Source of the DNA: a virus | IMG/VR virus record: IMGVR_UViG_3300027996_002186 | Span: 372,001-436,000 of that record | Length of the DNA stretch: 64,000 nt | Direction: 5' to 3' (one strand) | In this document: positions 9,638-17,343 of the stretch, in pieces | Position numbering within the stretch: position 1 is the stretch's first letter | Layout of the letters: each line of letters opens with the position of its first letter | Notes under the pieces: model-generated | Database searches by the model: none | What the model saw: the letters and a program-made list of their open reading frames with translations, nothing else | Told to the model about the DNA's origin: nothing | Position numbers and translations under genes: made by a program

Positions 9638-9652
9638 TTCAAATATTATTCT

Positions 9653-9660
9653 TATATTTG
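9653..9660 (+). promoter_or_regulatory. Bacteroidetes-type promoter -7 box TATATTTG
   Basis: Exact TAnnTTTG match upstream of the gene at 9759. An ATG at 9666 opens a 12-codon ORF that would be nearly leaderless. Confidence 0.55.
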
Positions 9661-9758
9661 TGACAATGATAAAATACATTTCTAAGAATATGAAGTTAGA
9701 TTAATCTAAATCAAAAAATCAGAAAGTAAGTTTACAAATTAAATAAATAATAACACAT

Positions 9759-10388
9759 ATGGGTATTTTTCAAATTATAATGGTATTTTTCAGCGGTATT
9801 ACACTTGGTGGTATAATACATAAATATATTAGTGATTGGTCAGAGAAGAATAAGAAAGATCATTTATTATCAAGCATTACTAAACAATTCAAACAAATAC
9901 AACTGAATATAACAAGAGGAAAATCTTCATTTAAAAACCGAGTGAATAATACGGTTTTTATAAAATCTTCATTAGAAGATCACGGTGATGTTGATATTGT
10001 TTATATAATGGATAGTAATATCAGTAATAGAATATCTATATTTCAAGAATCCAAATGTATCTACACATCAGACTCTATTGAAAAAGATATTATTGATGAA
10101 ATTTCATTCATAATCGAAAAGAGATATAAGAAACAAATTGAAGATGTTGTTGATATATTAGGTTTGAAATTTTATAGACCAGATTTTGAAAAAACGTTTG
10201 ATTTTGAAAAAGCGTTTAAGGACTCCGGTATTGATGAACATGATTCTGATATAGAAAAGATACAAATGGATAATGATTCTCGGTTTGATATCGATGATGT
10301 ATTAGATAAGATTAGTAAAGAAGGAATGGAAAGTCTTTCTGATAGTGAAAAGTTATTTCTAGAAGATTATAGTAGAAATAATGGATAA
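9759..10388 (+). CDS. Membrane-anchored protein with rhomboid-type DUF6576 C-terminus
   Basis: 209 residues. One N-terminal membrane span at about 4-22 (FQIIMVFFSGITLGGII), then a soluble domain, then a short C-terminal module at about 175-206: FDIDDVLDKISKEGMESLSD and SEKLFLEDYS. That module matches the domain normally attached to the C-terminus of Bacteroidetes rhomboid proteases (DUF6576). The phage rhomboid encoded about 1.2 kb downstream lacks it, so this protein may be a partner or recruiter. The same module ends the protein at 15944. It overlaps the next gene by 8 nt. Confidence 0.75.
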   Translation: MGIFQIIMVFFSGITLGGIIHKYISDWSEKNKKDHLLSSITKQFKQIQLNITRGKSSFKNRVNNTVFIKSSLEDHGDVDIVYIMDSNISNRISIFQESKCIYTSDSIEKDIIDEISFIIEKRYKKQIEDVVDILGLKFYRPDFEKTFDFEKAFKDSGIDEHDSDIEKIQMDNDSRFDIDDVLDKISKEGMESLSDSEKLFLEDYSRNNG

Positions 10389-10734
10389 TATAGAAATAAA
10401 TATTGAACCATGGGTAATAATTTCACAGGTAGGTGAGTATGAACACCACACACTAATAATGATGTTGACACTCATTGTTGAGTTTAATGGTAATTATTTT
10501 TATATCAAAGATGATGATCAAAAACTCAAAGATGTTTCTAATATGCCAAATTATATAAAGGAAGATTGGTTAAACTACAATAAGAAAGAATTGGGTATAT
10601 CTGTTATTAATAAACAGATAAGGAACCTAGAAATGATTTTAGAGAAAAAAAGTCCTTATGATCCAAAAGATGAAGAATCTCTCACACAACTAATATCAAT
10701 ACGTAGAGATTTAATTATCAACGGTATCATTTAA
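10381..10734 (+). CDS. Hypothetical acidic protein
   Basis: 117 residues, starting inside the end of the preceding gene (overlap ATGGATAA), so probably translationally coupled to it. The N-terminal part is beta-rich; residues 75-110 form a helix with KKSPYDPKDEESLTQLISI. No family recognised. Its 3' end overlaps the convergent tagged gene by 24 nt. Confidence 0.6.
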   Translation: MDNIEINIEPWVIISQVGEYEHHTLIMMLTLIVEFNGNYFYIKDDDQKLKDVSNMPNYIKEDWLNYNKKELGISVINKQIRNLEMILEKKSPYDPKDEESLTQLISIRRDLIINGII

Positions 10735-11178
10735 TTCAAAAGCTATATCAATAGAAGAAATCCAACTAAGTGCTGCTTCTGACATAGATTCAATATATTT
10801 CTTGAAGTTATCAACATTACTTACCCACACAACATTATTTTTCACTAGATAAATATTAGATAACTTACAATTATATCTACTCTCAAAGTGATCAATTGTT
10901 AATTTTAATTCTTCATAAAAATCATTACTAAAATTAAATTCCGAGTTTTTATGTGCTTCTCTAATCATAATTAGATCTATCATCAGACCGCGTTTTATAT
11001 TAGTCATATCTAATTCATTGTGGTCCTCAATAATGTCTTTGCCGCCCATTGATGCTATATTTACAAGATTAACATCGTGAAATCTCATACCAAAATCACA
11101 GACATTACCAAATATATCTTTAATATCATGAAAATTCATATCATCAGTAAAGTCCTCGAATAATTTAATATACTTCAT
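10711..11178 (-). CDS. Tagged hypothetical protein
   Basis: 155 residues with the tag MKYIKLFEDFTDDMN. The body is a helical and beta mixed domain without recognised motifs. A TTAATATATA box sits just upstream. It is flanked on both sides by plus-strand early-type genes, so it looks like a single-gene late unit inserted between them. Confidence 0.72.
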   Translation of the reverse strand: MKYIKLFEDFTDDMNFHDIKDIFGNVCDFGMRFHDVNLVNIASMGGKDIIEDHNELDMTNIKRGLMIDLIMIREAHKNSEFNFSNDFYEELKLTIDHFESRYNCKLSNIYLVKNNVVWVSNVDNFKKYIESMSEAALSWISSIDIAFELNDTVDN

Positions 11179-11182
11179 ATTG

Positions 11183-11192
11183 TATATATTAA
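11183..11192 (-). promoter_or_regulatory. Candidate late promoter box TTAATATATA
   Basis: Exact 10-mer on the minus strand, 4 nt before the ATG at 11178 of a tagged gene; back-to-back with the host-like box at 11203. Confidence 0.45.
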
Positions 11193-11202
11193 TATAATTT
11201 CG

Positions 11203-11210
11203 TATATTTG
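11203..11210 (+). promoter_or_regulatory. Bacteroidetes-type promoter, nearly leaderless
   Basis: TATATTTG with TTG 20 bp upstream (11180-11182); the ATG at 11216 starts 5 nt after the box, so the transcript should begin at or next to the start codon. Confidence 0.6.
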
Positions 11211-11215
11211 TTTAA

Positions 11216-11380
11216 ATGGAAAAAATAAGAACTAAAAGAAAAGGACCCACTGATGGTTATACTCCTATTGGAGAAGCATTATGTCAGGGTAAATGTGATA
11301 CAGAAGCTAGAAGAACTAAATCTGGTATTGTAGTAGTTTGTGATGCTTGTAAAAGAGTTGTTATTGATAATAGAGACTAG
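11216..11380 (+). CDS. Small Cys-rich putative zinc-binding protein
   Basis: 54 residues. It contains a CQGKC pair and a CDAC pair 18 residues later, a possible four-cysteine zinc site, in a K/R-rich chain (RTKRKGP at the start). The stop codon TAG is followed directly by the ATG of the next gene, which supports a co-transcribed pair. The TATATTTG box ends 5 nt before the ATG. No family recognised; a small nucleic-acid-binding or host-takeover protein is possible. Confidence 0.6.
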   Translation: MEKIRTKRKGPTDGYTPIGEALCQGKCDTEARRTKSGIVVVCDACKRVVIDNRD

Positions 11381-11647
11381 ATGAAATGTAGATGTATTGA
11401 ATCGTTTAAGATAAATGATTTTATTTGGGAAGTTGGTCAGGTATATGAATATACAACCAACACACATGAAGAAACTGGATTTATTATTTATTCTGTACAT
11501 AGTGACTCTCTCTACTTAAATCGTATGCAGCTTACTGATAGTTTACCAATGATGGAAGATAAATTCCGAAAAAGATTTGATGATAGAGAAGAATTAAGAG
11601 AAAAAAAACTAAAACAATTATTTAATGAAACTAACGAAAATAGTTAA
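11381..11647 (+). CDS. Small hypothetical protein (SH3-like beta, related to 17614 gene)
   Basis: 88 residues. It begins MKCRCIESFKINDFIWEVGQ, a beta-rich start resembling those of the small proteins at 15673 and 17614 (K-x-x-C-x-x-x-F-x-x-N-x-x-x-W/F). The C-terminal 30 residues are a basic helix. It follows the preceding stop with no gap and overlaps the rhomboid gene by 23 nt. Function unknown. Confidence 0.65.
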   Translation: MKCRCIESFKINDFIWEVGQVYEYTTNTHEETGFIIYSVHSDSLYLNRMQLTDSLPMMEDKFRKRFDDREELREKKLKQLFNETNENS

Positions 11648-12191
11648 ACAGATTGCATTATTAAATGTGATAATTTTTATCATATCATATTCTATGGAGT
11701 TTTCATTTTATGATCAATTCGCTCTTTTCCCAAATGGTAGCGAATTATTCCAAACACACCAATATATAACACATATGTTTCTACATGCATCACCAACACA
11801 TATAATTTTTAATATGTTGGCTTTTTTATCCTTTGGATCTAATGTTGAGAATTTCTTTGGTAGTAATAAATTTATAGTATTCTACTTACTATCAGGACTA
11901 GGAGCAGCCTTTCTGCATATAATCATAACCGGGAGTCAATCTCCGGTGGTTGGTGCGTCAGGTGCAATCTTTGGTGTACTATTAATCGCCGCTATTCTTA
12001 ACCCAGAACAGAAATTTTACTTATTCTTTATACTACCAATAAAAGCAAAAATAATTATACCATTAATACTAATATCTGAATTATATTTCGGATTAATGTA
12101 TCCTACTGACCATATAGCACACTTTGCTCATATAGGTGGATCACTAACTGGAGGGTTATTTTACTTAGGAAATAAATTCATAAAAAAATGA
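11625..12191 (+). CDS. Rhomboid-family intramembrane serine protease
   Basis: 188 residues, six membrane segments, the compact bacterial rhomboid size. Conserved features: HIIFNMLAFLSFG (N63), the catalytic serine S112 in GASGAIFG, and the catalytic histidine H169 in HIAHFAHIGGSLTG. Rhomboids cut transmembrane helices within the membrane. Bacteroidetes homologues usually carry a C-terminal DUF6576; here it is absent but occurs on two separate proteins (9759 and 15944). Overlaps by 23 and 4 nt with its neighbours indicate one operon with the phosphatase gene. A phage-encoded rhomboid is unusual; targets could be host membrane receptors or defence proteins (inference). Confidence 0.9.
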   Translation: MKLTKIVKQIALLNVIIFIISYSMEFSFYDQFALFPNGSELFQTHQYITHMFLHASPTHIIFNMLAFLSFGSNVENFFGSNKFIVFYLLSGLGAAFLHIIITGSQSPVVGASGAIFGVLLIAAILNPEQKFYLFFILPIKAKIIIPLILISELYFGLMYPTDHIAHFAHIGGSLTGGLFYLGNKFIKK

Positions 12192-12754
12192 AAAACAAAT
12201 TATTAATACTAGACCTAGACGAATGTTTATTTCACTCAGTTTATAAAAGTGAATTTAGTACTCAAAGTTACGACTTCATAAAAAACTCATTTGAGGTTTT
12301 AGATGGTGTGTATAGAACTATGTTTCGGCCTCACTTACTAGAATTCCTAGAATTCGCATTTGAAAACTTTAATGTTGCTGTTTGGACAGCGGCTGGGAAA
12401 GAATATGCTGAATTCATTTTAAACGAAATGGAACTTGATACAACAAAATTAGAATTCTTTTACACTGAGAAAAACTGTACTCCGAAATATGATTATGGTG
12501 AAGGATGGGGAATGGGTCACTATGTATATAAGAAAAACATTACTAAGCTAAGTAAGAAGGGATATGATATGAATAAAGTATTGATGGTTGATGATAAACC
12601 AGAACATATTGATTCGTATGGTAACGTTATTAAAATACCTCCTTTTTATGGAGACACTAATGATACTTACTTATTGAAGTTAAAGGAATACTTAAAGGAA
12701 ATAAAAGATGAACCCAATTATCGAAAAATCGAAAAAAGAGGGTGGTCTAATTAA
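12188..12754 (+). CDS. HAD-superfamily FCP1/SCP-like phosphatase
   Basis: 188 residues. Motif I is LDLDECLFHS (nucleophile D9, acid D11), motif II VWTAAGKEY at about 74, motif IV VDDKPEH near 137. The C-terminal layout (KIPPFYGDTNDTYLLKL) is typical of the NIF/FCP1 subfamily, which in eukaryotes dephosphorylates the RNA polymerase II CTD; bacterial and phage members have unknown substrates. Overlaps the rhomboid gene by 4 nt. A protein phosphatase or small-molecule phosphatase are both possible. Confidence 0.8.
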   Translation: MKNKLLILDLDECLFHSVYKSEFSTQSYDFIKNSFEVLDGVYRTMFRPHLLEFLEFAFENFNVAVWTAAGKEYAEFILNEMELDTTKLEFFYTEKNCTPKYDYGEGWGMGHYVYKKNITKLSKKGYDMNKVLMVDDKPEHIDSYGNVIKIPPFYGDTNDTYLLKLKEYLKEIKDEPNYRKIEKRGWSN

Positions 12755-12791
12755 CTCTAATTAGGAAATATTTTTATTATGGATTGTATAT

Positions 12792-12801
12792 TTAATATAT
12801 A
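12792..12801 (+). promoter_or_regulatory. Candidate late promoter box TTAATATATA
   Basis: Exact 10-mer, 4 nt before the ATG at 12806 of a tagged gene. Confidence 0.45.
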
Positions 12802-12805
12802 ATTT

Positions 12806-13210
12806 ATGAATCATTTAAAAAAATATGATGAATTTGTAAACGAGAATTTTTCAGATAGTATTAAGAAAGCTTATAATAGTACTAAACAGAAAGTAAAAGA
12901 CTTTAGTATTAAAGGATTATATAGAGATAGTGTTGATTTTACTAAGAGTTTTTGGGAAGCTACTAAACGTGAAGGTAAAGAAACTAGTCAAGCAATTGGT
13001 ATTTTAAGAAAAATGATTAAAGGACAAGAGGTTAGTGACCAAGAGAAATCATTCTTTAAAAAACAAGCTGGTGATGTTGCTAAGATATTCCCACTTATTG
13101 CAATACAAGGAATACCAGGTGGGTCGGTTGCTATAACTCCATTATTGAAAATTATCGGTAATAAATATAACTTTAATCCATTCCCATCCAAGACTGAGTT
13201 AGGTGAGTAA
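12806..13210 (+). CDS. Tagged protein with LETM1-like domain
   Basis: 134 residues. The tag is MNHLKKYDEFVNENF, with V-N-E at 11-13 (possible prohead-protease site). The C-terminal 65 residues (KGQEVSDQEKSFFKK, GDVAKIFPLIAIQGIPGG, ITPLLKII) match the pattern of the LETM1 core, a weakly membrane-inserting helix pair known from mitochondrial and Bacteroidetes proteins. Preceded by its own TTAATATATA box. If packaged, it could act on the host membrane on entry; that is inference. Confidence 0.72.
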   Translation: MNHLKKYDEFVNENFSDSIKKAYNSTKQKVKDFSIKGLYRDSVDFTKSFWEATKREGKETSQAIGILRKMIKGQEVSDQEKSFFKKQAGDVAKIFPLIAIQGIPGGSVAITPLLKIIGNKYNFNPFPSKTELGE

Positions 13211-13301
13211 AATTCTTGACAATATATCCTTATCTTAAATTTATCTTATAATTTTACCAGATAAGTATCAATACTAAATAATATTTCCTTACTTTTATAC
13301 T

Positions 13302-13673
13302 ATGAATCCAAGTAGAATAGAAAAATTTATAGACCAAAAAATAAAAAAGCTTTTAGTTGAAGGTGAATCATACTCTGTTGTGATTAATAATCTTAAAGAT
13401 AGTATTGATAGATTCCAAAAAAGACCGGATTTTATAAGAGTAAGTAAAAAATACTTATTAAAAAACTGGATTCAAATTAATTTCAAAAAAAGATATACAA
13501 CTTATTATGTTATATACTCAACTAAGAGGTTGCATGATATGGAATGGATTATTAAAAATACAAGTAAGTTCCCAACTTATCAAAGATCTAAGATGTTTGG
13601 TCTTGTTAATTTGAAAGATAAGTTATCAGAAAAGAAATTATCCTCGAATATTTTCATTGAGGTTACTGTCTAA
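13302..13673 (+). CDS. Hypothetical basic protein
   Basis: 123 residues, strongly basic. Helical N-terminus (MNPSRIEKFIDQKIKKLL), then a beta-rich middle (KRYTTYYVIYSTKR). No family recognised. The upstream sequence TACTTTTA, 4 nt before the ATG, is a degenerate form of the host -7 box. Confidence 0.6.
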   Translation: MNPSRIEKFIDQKIKKLLVEGESYSVVINNLKDSIDRFQKRPDFIRVSKKYLLKNWIQINFKKRYTTYYVIYSTKRLHDMEWIIKNTSKFPTYQRSKMFGLVNLKDKLSEKKLSSNIFIEVTV

Positions 13674-13712
13674 ATCCTTTGATAATTCAATAGTTTTCCT
13701 TATCTTTATAGT

Positions 13713-13937
13713 ATGAAAGATAGAAAGGAAATATTATGGTCAGTACTCGAAAAATATGATGGTATCTCGAAGTTAAATAAATTTTGTGACTCTATCTCTA
13801 AATTCATACAAGATAAGCAAAATGGTGACGATATAATTAACGTGTACCAATCTTTTGATAATATCGAAAAATCAGATCTTAGAAAAATAAAAAATACAAT
13901 TGGTGTAGATATAGACTATTTTTTATTTTCTATCTAA
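13713..13937 (+). CDS. Small hypothetical protein
   Basis: 74 residues, alpha-helical and charged. No motif recognised. TATCTTTA, a near match to TAnnTTTG, lies just upstream of the ATG, as for its neighbour at 13302, so both may be read from short-leader host-type promoters. Confidence 0.55.
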   Translation: MKDRKEILWSVLEKYDGISKLNKFCDSISKFIQDKQNGDDIINVYQSFDNIEKSDLRKIKNTIGVDIDYFLFSI

Positions 13938-14010
13938 ACTTCATGTAACATCATGATACCCTATACTATAATATTACTCGGTTTTTTACTGTTTATCACA
14001 TATGGATTTT

Positions 14011-14844
14011 TTATGGAACACCTCTTCTTCCCGCATGATTTCTTGGTACTGGTGTTGTTTTAATTCTTAATTCTTCTTCTTTTATTTCTATATCCCTAAG
14101 GGCATCTTTAATTTCTTCTTCTTTATACAAAAGTATATCTTCTCTATTCTTAATATCTTTTATATTAATTTCTAAATTCTTTTCTTTTTCTGTTACAATT
14201 TTCAAATCTTTATCAATTTTTGATTTTAACTCTATATACTTTCCATCAATGTCTTTTGATGATTCTAGTATAGTTCTATCAAGGTTTCTTTCCTTTTCGT
14301 TTATATCTTGTAGTTTATCTTGAACATCTAATTCTCTATCTTTTACTTCTTTATATTTATTTCTTAAATCATCTTCTTTTTTATCTAATGATTTGATATC
14401 CTCTTTATATTCATTCTCTCTCTTTTCAACTCTATTGAGTCTAATATCAATTTCTTCTTCTTTACTCTCAATCACTTTTTCTCTACTATTTAATTCAGAT
14501 TCTTTATTTTCTATTTCCTTTAAACGATATTCATCGACTTGTATACCATCATCTTTACTCATAGATGATAATATCATATCCTCCATGAATGGAATCAATT
14601 TATTAGCCAAGGTCTTTGGTGATGGTAACTTATTTATTTTTATAAGTGAGTGTAGTTCTGCCTTCCAATCGACCAATTCAAAAAAGTCAGGGTTGTTGTC
14701 GATTATATCTCTATCTATCTTTACATCTTCTCCTTTTACGTTATAAACGTATTCGTTTAATATAGTACCTAACTTCAATATAAAAATTTTCTTATCAGGG
14801 CTCAAGTATTGAAACTCTTTTATACATTTATGTTTGATTTTCAT
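14011..14844 (-). CDS. Long coiled-coil protein
   Basis: 277 residues. The N-terminal 100 residues are globular (a small beta module beginning MKIKHKCIKEFQYLSPDKK). Residues 105-262 form an almost continuous E/K/D/I/L heptad coiled coil with repeats such as KEEEI and KEEEL. The last 15 residues are a Pro/Arg tail (TTPVPRNHAGRRG). It could be a virion fibre, scaffold or cytoskeletal-type protein; nothing identifies which. Confidence 0.7.
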   Translation of the reverse strand: MKIKHKCIKEFQYLSPDKKIFILKLGTILNEYVYNVKGEDVKIDRDIIDNNPDFFELVDWKAELHSLIKINKLPSPKTLANKLIPFMEDMILSSMSKDDGIQVDEYRLKEIENKESELNSREKVIESKEEEIDIRLNRVEKRENEYKEDIKSLDKKEDDLRNKYKEVKDRELDVQDKLQDINEKERNLDRTILESSKDIDGKYIELKSKIDKDLKIVTEKEKNLEINIKDIKNREDILLYKEEEIKDALRDIEIKEEELRIKTTPVPRNHAGRRGVP

Positions 14845-14904
14845 AATAAATTTTTCAAATTTTAATTATATATAAAAAACCTTTGTTTTTCTTTCAATTT
14901 TGAC

Positions 14905-14912
14905 TATATTTG
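14905..14912 (+). promoter_or_regulatory. Bacteroidetes-type promoter, nearly leaderless
   Basis: TTTG (14882-14885), 19-bp spacer, TATATTTG, then ATG 6 nt later at 14919. Full match to the Bacteroidetes consensus; the start codon is at the expected transcription start. Confidence 0.65.
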
Positions 14913-14918
14913 TTAGAT

Positions 14919-15419
14919 ATGACAAAAGAGCAATTAGATAATCTTATTTACTTCACATTTCATTTCCACCAAACTATGGATATAAAAGTGTTTGAGTGTG
15001 ATAGAGATTATCTAATTGAAAAATGGAATAAATATATTGGTGTAAAACCAAAATCAGTAAATTTATCATTTGAGTTTTTTTCTGAAAATATGATTTATTT
15101 TCATTTAAATATAAGAAGATGGTTTACAAAATGGGATAAAAAAGGAGAACACTGGAATGAAATATTACCAGTTATTAACTTCATCAATGAAATTAACCTT
15201 TTAGACCCAGTTGGTAGACGATACCATCTCCATGAGCAGCAATTTACAAAGCAAATGACACCAGAAGATTTGGTTATGTTATTTAATAAACATATTGGTG
15301 ACGAAAAAGAAATTAATAAAAAAGAATACAATTCACTACATCAGTTAATTAGAAACAAAGTAACGAATTGGAAAACTAAATTACAAAGAGAATATAATCT
15401 GATGTTAGTGTTGGATTAA
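14919..15419 (+). CDS. Hypothetical protein
   Basis: 166 residues from the ATG at 14919; an upstream TTG at 14910 lies inside the promoter box and is rejected. Aromatic- and charge-rich helical protein (NMIYFHLNIRRWFTKWDKK). No family recognised. It directly precedes the structured RNA, whose terminal helix starts 5 nt after the stop, so the RNA could be made from its own promoter or processed from this transcript. Confidence 0.65.
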   Translation: MTKEQLDNLIYFTFHFHQTMDIKVFECDRDYLIEKWNKYIGVKPKSVNLSFEFFSENMIYFHLNIRRWFTKWDKKGEHWNEILPVINFINEINLLDPVGRRYHLHEQQFTKQMTPEDLVMLFNKHIGDEKEINKKEYNSLHQLIRNKVTNWKTKLQREYNLMLVLD

Positions 15420-15423
15420 AAAG

Positions 15424-15660
15424 ATTAGTATAAGTCAGAGAAGCTATCGCCGGTCCCGAAAGGGTGGAATATACTGGAGAAACCTCGACACTACTGAACC
15501 TAACGTGGGAGACAGTCTTCGGATAGTCGTTTTTACCACGGAAGTAGCGACACGTACAGACCTAGGGTATCGGTTCCCCTTTGATGGTCGGGTTTGTGGC
15601 AATAGATAGATGATAGCATAAAGCAAAATGTTGGGTAAGCTCAACTTATACTAATTTTTT
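15424..15660 (+). ncRNA. Structured non-coding RNA, class unknown
   Basis: The only base-composition outlier of its size: 89 of 180 bases at 15421-15600 are G or C by hand count, in a strongly AT-rich genome, and there is no plausible gene. The ends form a perfect 12-bp helix (15424-15435 with 15644-15655) followed by six Ts. Inside are 15443-15449/15611-15617; 15450-15454/15473-15477 around a CCC-GAAA-GGG hairpin; a three-part arm 15491-15495/15543-15547, 15504-15508/15536-15540 and 15511-15517/15522-15528 closed by C(UUCG)G; and 15559-15562/15586-15589 around 15564-15567/15577-15580. It lacks the conserved motifs of RNase P RNA and tmRNA. Strand is assigned from the 3' T-run. Confidence 0.75.
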
Positions 15661-15672
15661 AATAAAAAATAT

Positions 15673-15879
15673 ATGAAGAAAGGTGATAAATTAATCTGTA
15701 TTAATGAAGTAAATAACTTTTTAAAACAACCTCTTTTTGAAAAGAGTAAAACATATGATGTACTTTATGTAGATAATGAGGATGTTGAAGTTATGGTTTG
15801 TTTAAATCATAACTTATACGCGAATGAATATAATTCCTTCCCATTAGATTGGGTTAATAAAAACTTTAAACATGTATGA
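15673..15879 (+). CDS. Small SH3-like hypothetical protein
   Basis: 68 residues, beginning MKKGDKLICINEVNNF. KGDKLICI...KTYDVLYVDNEDVEVMV is an SH3-like beta-barrel pattern common in small phage proteins. It begins 12 nt after the RNA's T-run. Function unknown. Confidence 0.65.
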   Translation: MKKGDKLICINEVNNFLKQPLFEKSKTYDVLYVDNEDVEVMVCLNHNLYANEYNSFPLDWVNKNFKHV

Positions 15880-15943
15880 TAGAGAAACTAAATAAGGTTT
15901 AGACAATATAAGATAATATAGGATAAAAAAATATAAGAATAAT

Positions 15944-16531
15944 ATGTTTATAATTGACACAAATAGAGAAGATGTACTAAAAGATTTCCCATTCGTACAA
16001 GAATGGATAGACACTGCTCAGAAAGTTTTTATTAAAAAAGAAATCGATGAATCAAAAATAGAGTTTTATTACTCCTATGGGTTTTTTGTACCTAAGGTTG
16101 ATGATAAACAAGAACTATATGAAGATATGTATGAAAAGAGTTCTAAGATGTTATTTGAAGACAGATTAACTTTTGAGTTATCTAAGGTACGAGTTAATAT
16201 AACTATGAAGATCGGTAAATTTATACTATCTAATAGATTAGAGAAAGGAAGTATACCAGAAATAATTAATAGTATTGTTAAGGAAATAACTAAAGTTAAA
16301 ATGACAATAGAGTCAGAATATCATGACAACCAAGATGTGGTTGATTCTATTCCAGAAATTGATCCAGAGATAATAAAATTCGAATCGGTTAAAGAAATTG
16401 TGAGTAGTGATTACTCCGAGACTCCTGATTTTGATATTGATTTAATACTTGATAAAATCAATAAAAAGGGATTGGATGCATTATCTGATGAAGAAAAAGA
16501 ATACTTAGATAAGAAAAGCAAAGACCTTTAA
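15944..16531 (+). CDS. Hypothetical protein with DUF6576-like C-terminus
   Basis: 195 residues. The N-terminal 150 residues are an unrecognised helical domain. The C-terminal module at about 164-193 (DFDIDLILDKINKKGLDALS, then DEEKEYLDKKS) is the rhomboid-associated DUF6576 pattern, shared with the protein at 9759. Unlike that one it has no membrane span. The last codon overlaps the ATG of the methyltransferase gene. Confidence 0.7.
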   Translation: MFIIDTNREDVLKDFPFVQEWIDTAQKVFIKKEIDESKIEFYYSYGFFVPKVDDKQELYEDMYEKSSKMLFEDRLTFELSKVRVNITMKIGKFILSNRLEKGSIPEIINSIVKEITKVKMTIESEYHDNQDVVDSIPEIDPEIIKFESVKEIVSSDYSETPDFDIDLILDKINKKGLDALSDEEKEYLDKKSKDL

Positions 16532-17343
16532 TGGATAGTAATAAAATATACAAAGGTGATTCTTTACAATTATTAAAGAGTATGTCTGATAATTCGGTAG
16601 ATCTAATTATCACATCGCCACCTTATGCTGATTTAAAAACTTATATTGATTTTAAGGGAATACTTGCTGATGATTATGTAGAGTGGTTTTTACCTTATTG
16701 TAGTGAAATATGTAGAGTTATGAAACCCACTGGTTCTTTTATTTTAAATATAAACGATAAAGTAGAAAAAAGATTTAGACACCCTTATGTTTTTGATTTA
16801 ATATCAGAGTTACATAAGAGAACAGACTTAAAATTATTCGAGAGGTTGTTTTGGAATAAAATGAAAGGTCTTCCTAATAGATATAGGTTTGGTGATAGAG
16901 TTGAATATTTATTCTGGTTTGCTAAAGATAAAAGTTTCTATTTCAATATAGATGAAATGAGAACAGAATATTCTGAAACTTCTATCAAAAGGATGAAGAA
17001 ACCACTAAAGAAGAGATATGCTAGGGATGGAGATTGTGATGAATATAAATCTTGGGCACCAAATCCAAAAGGAGCATTACCAACAACACTTATAAATATA
17101 TCATCAGAGTCTAAAAAGATTGCTGATAGTCACGTTGCGGTTTATCCCATCGAGTTGGTCAAGTATTTTATAAATGGATCAACCAAAGAAGGTGATGTTG
17201 TTTTGGATCCATTTATGGGAACTGGTACAACAGCTATAGCCGCAAAAGAATTGAATAGGAATTATATTGGATTTGAATTACAACCTAATTATATAACTAT
17301 TGCTGAAAAAAGAATAAAAGATTATGATAAGAATATCAAATAA
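16531..17343 (+). CDS. DNA methyltransferase, beta class (N4-cytosine or N6-adenine)
   Basis: 270 residues. Catalytic motif IV S29-P-P-Y32 comes first; the SAM-binding motif D226-P-F-M-G-T-G232 is C-terminal, the beta-class order. SPPY is found in both m4C and m6A enzymes, so the base cannot be told. No restriction enzyme lies beside it, so it probably protects phage DNA or alters transcription. Overlaps by 1 nt upstream and 20 nt downstream place it in an operon running 15944-18602. Confidence 0.9.
   Translation: MDSNKIYKGDSLQLLKSMSDNSVDLIITSPPYADLKTYIDFKGILADDYVEWFLPYCSEICRVMKPTGSFILNINDKVEKRFRHPYVFDLISELHKRTDLKLFERLFWNKMKGLPNRYRFGDRVEYLFWFAKDKSFYFNIDEMRTEYSETSIKRMKKPLKKRYARDGDCDEYKSWAPNPKGALPTTLINISSESKKIADSHVAVYPIELVKYFINGSTKEGDVVLDPFMGTGTTAIAAKELNRNYIGFELQPNYITIAEKRIKDYDKNIK

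Noticed and set aside
9666-9704. 12-codon ORF after a TATATTTG box
   Set aside because: Too short to support as a gene; noted only because initiation would be nearly leaderless.
13953-14063. 36-codon hydrophobic plus-strand ORF (starts MIPYTIILLGFLLF)
   Set aside because: Overlaps the end of the minus-strand coiled-coil gene by 53 nt and has no promoter box; AT-rich DNA gives such hydrophobic ORFs by chance. A real small membrane protein cannot be excluded.
15444-15644. 66-codon minus-strand ORF within the GC-rich island
   Set aside because: It is a by-product of the RNA's composition; it covers the helices, is R/P-rich, and has no promoter or homologous look.
15424-15660. RNase P RNA, tmRNA, 6S RNA or group I intron as identity of the RNA
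   Set aside because: The conserved RNase P P4 motifs, a tmRNA tag ORF with tRNA-like ends, a single long 6S hairpin and paired intron core motifs with split exons were all looked for and not found.
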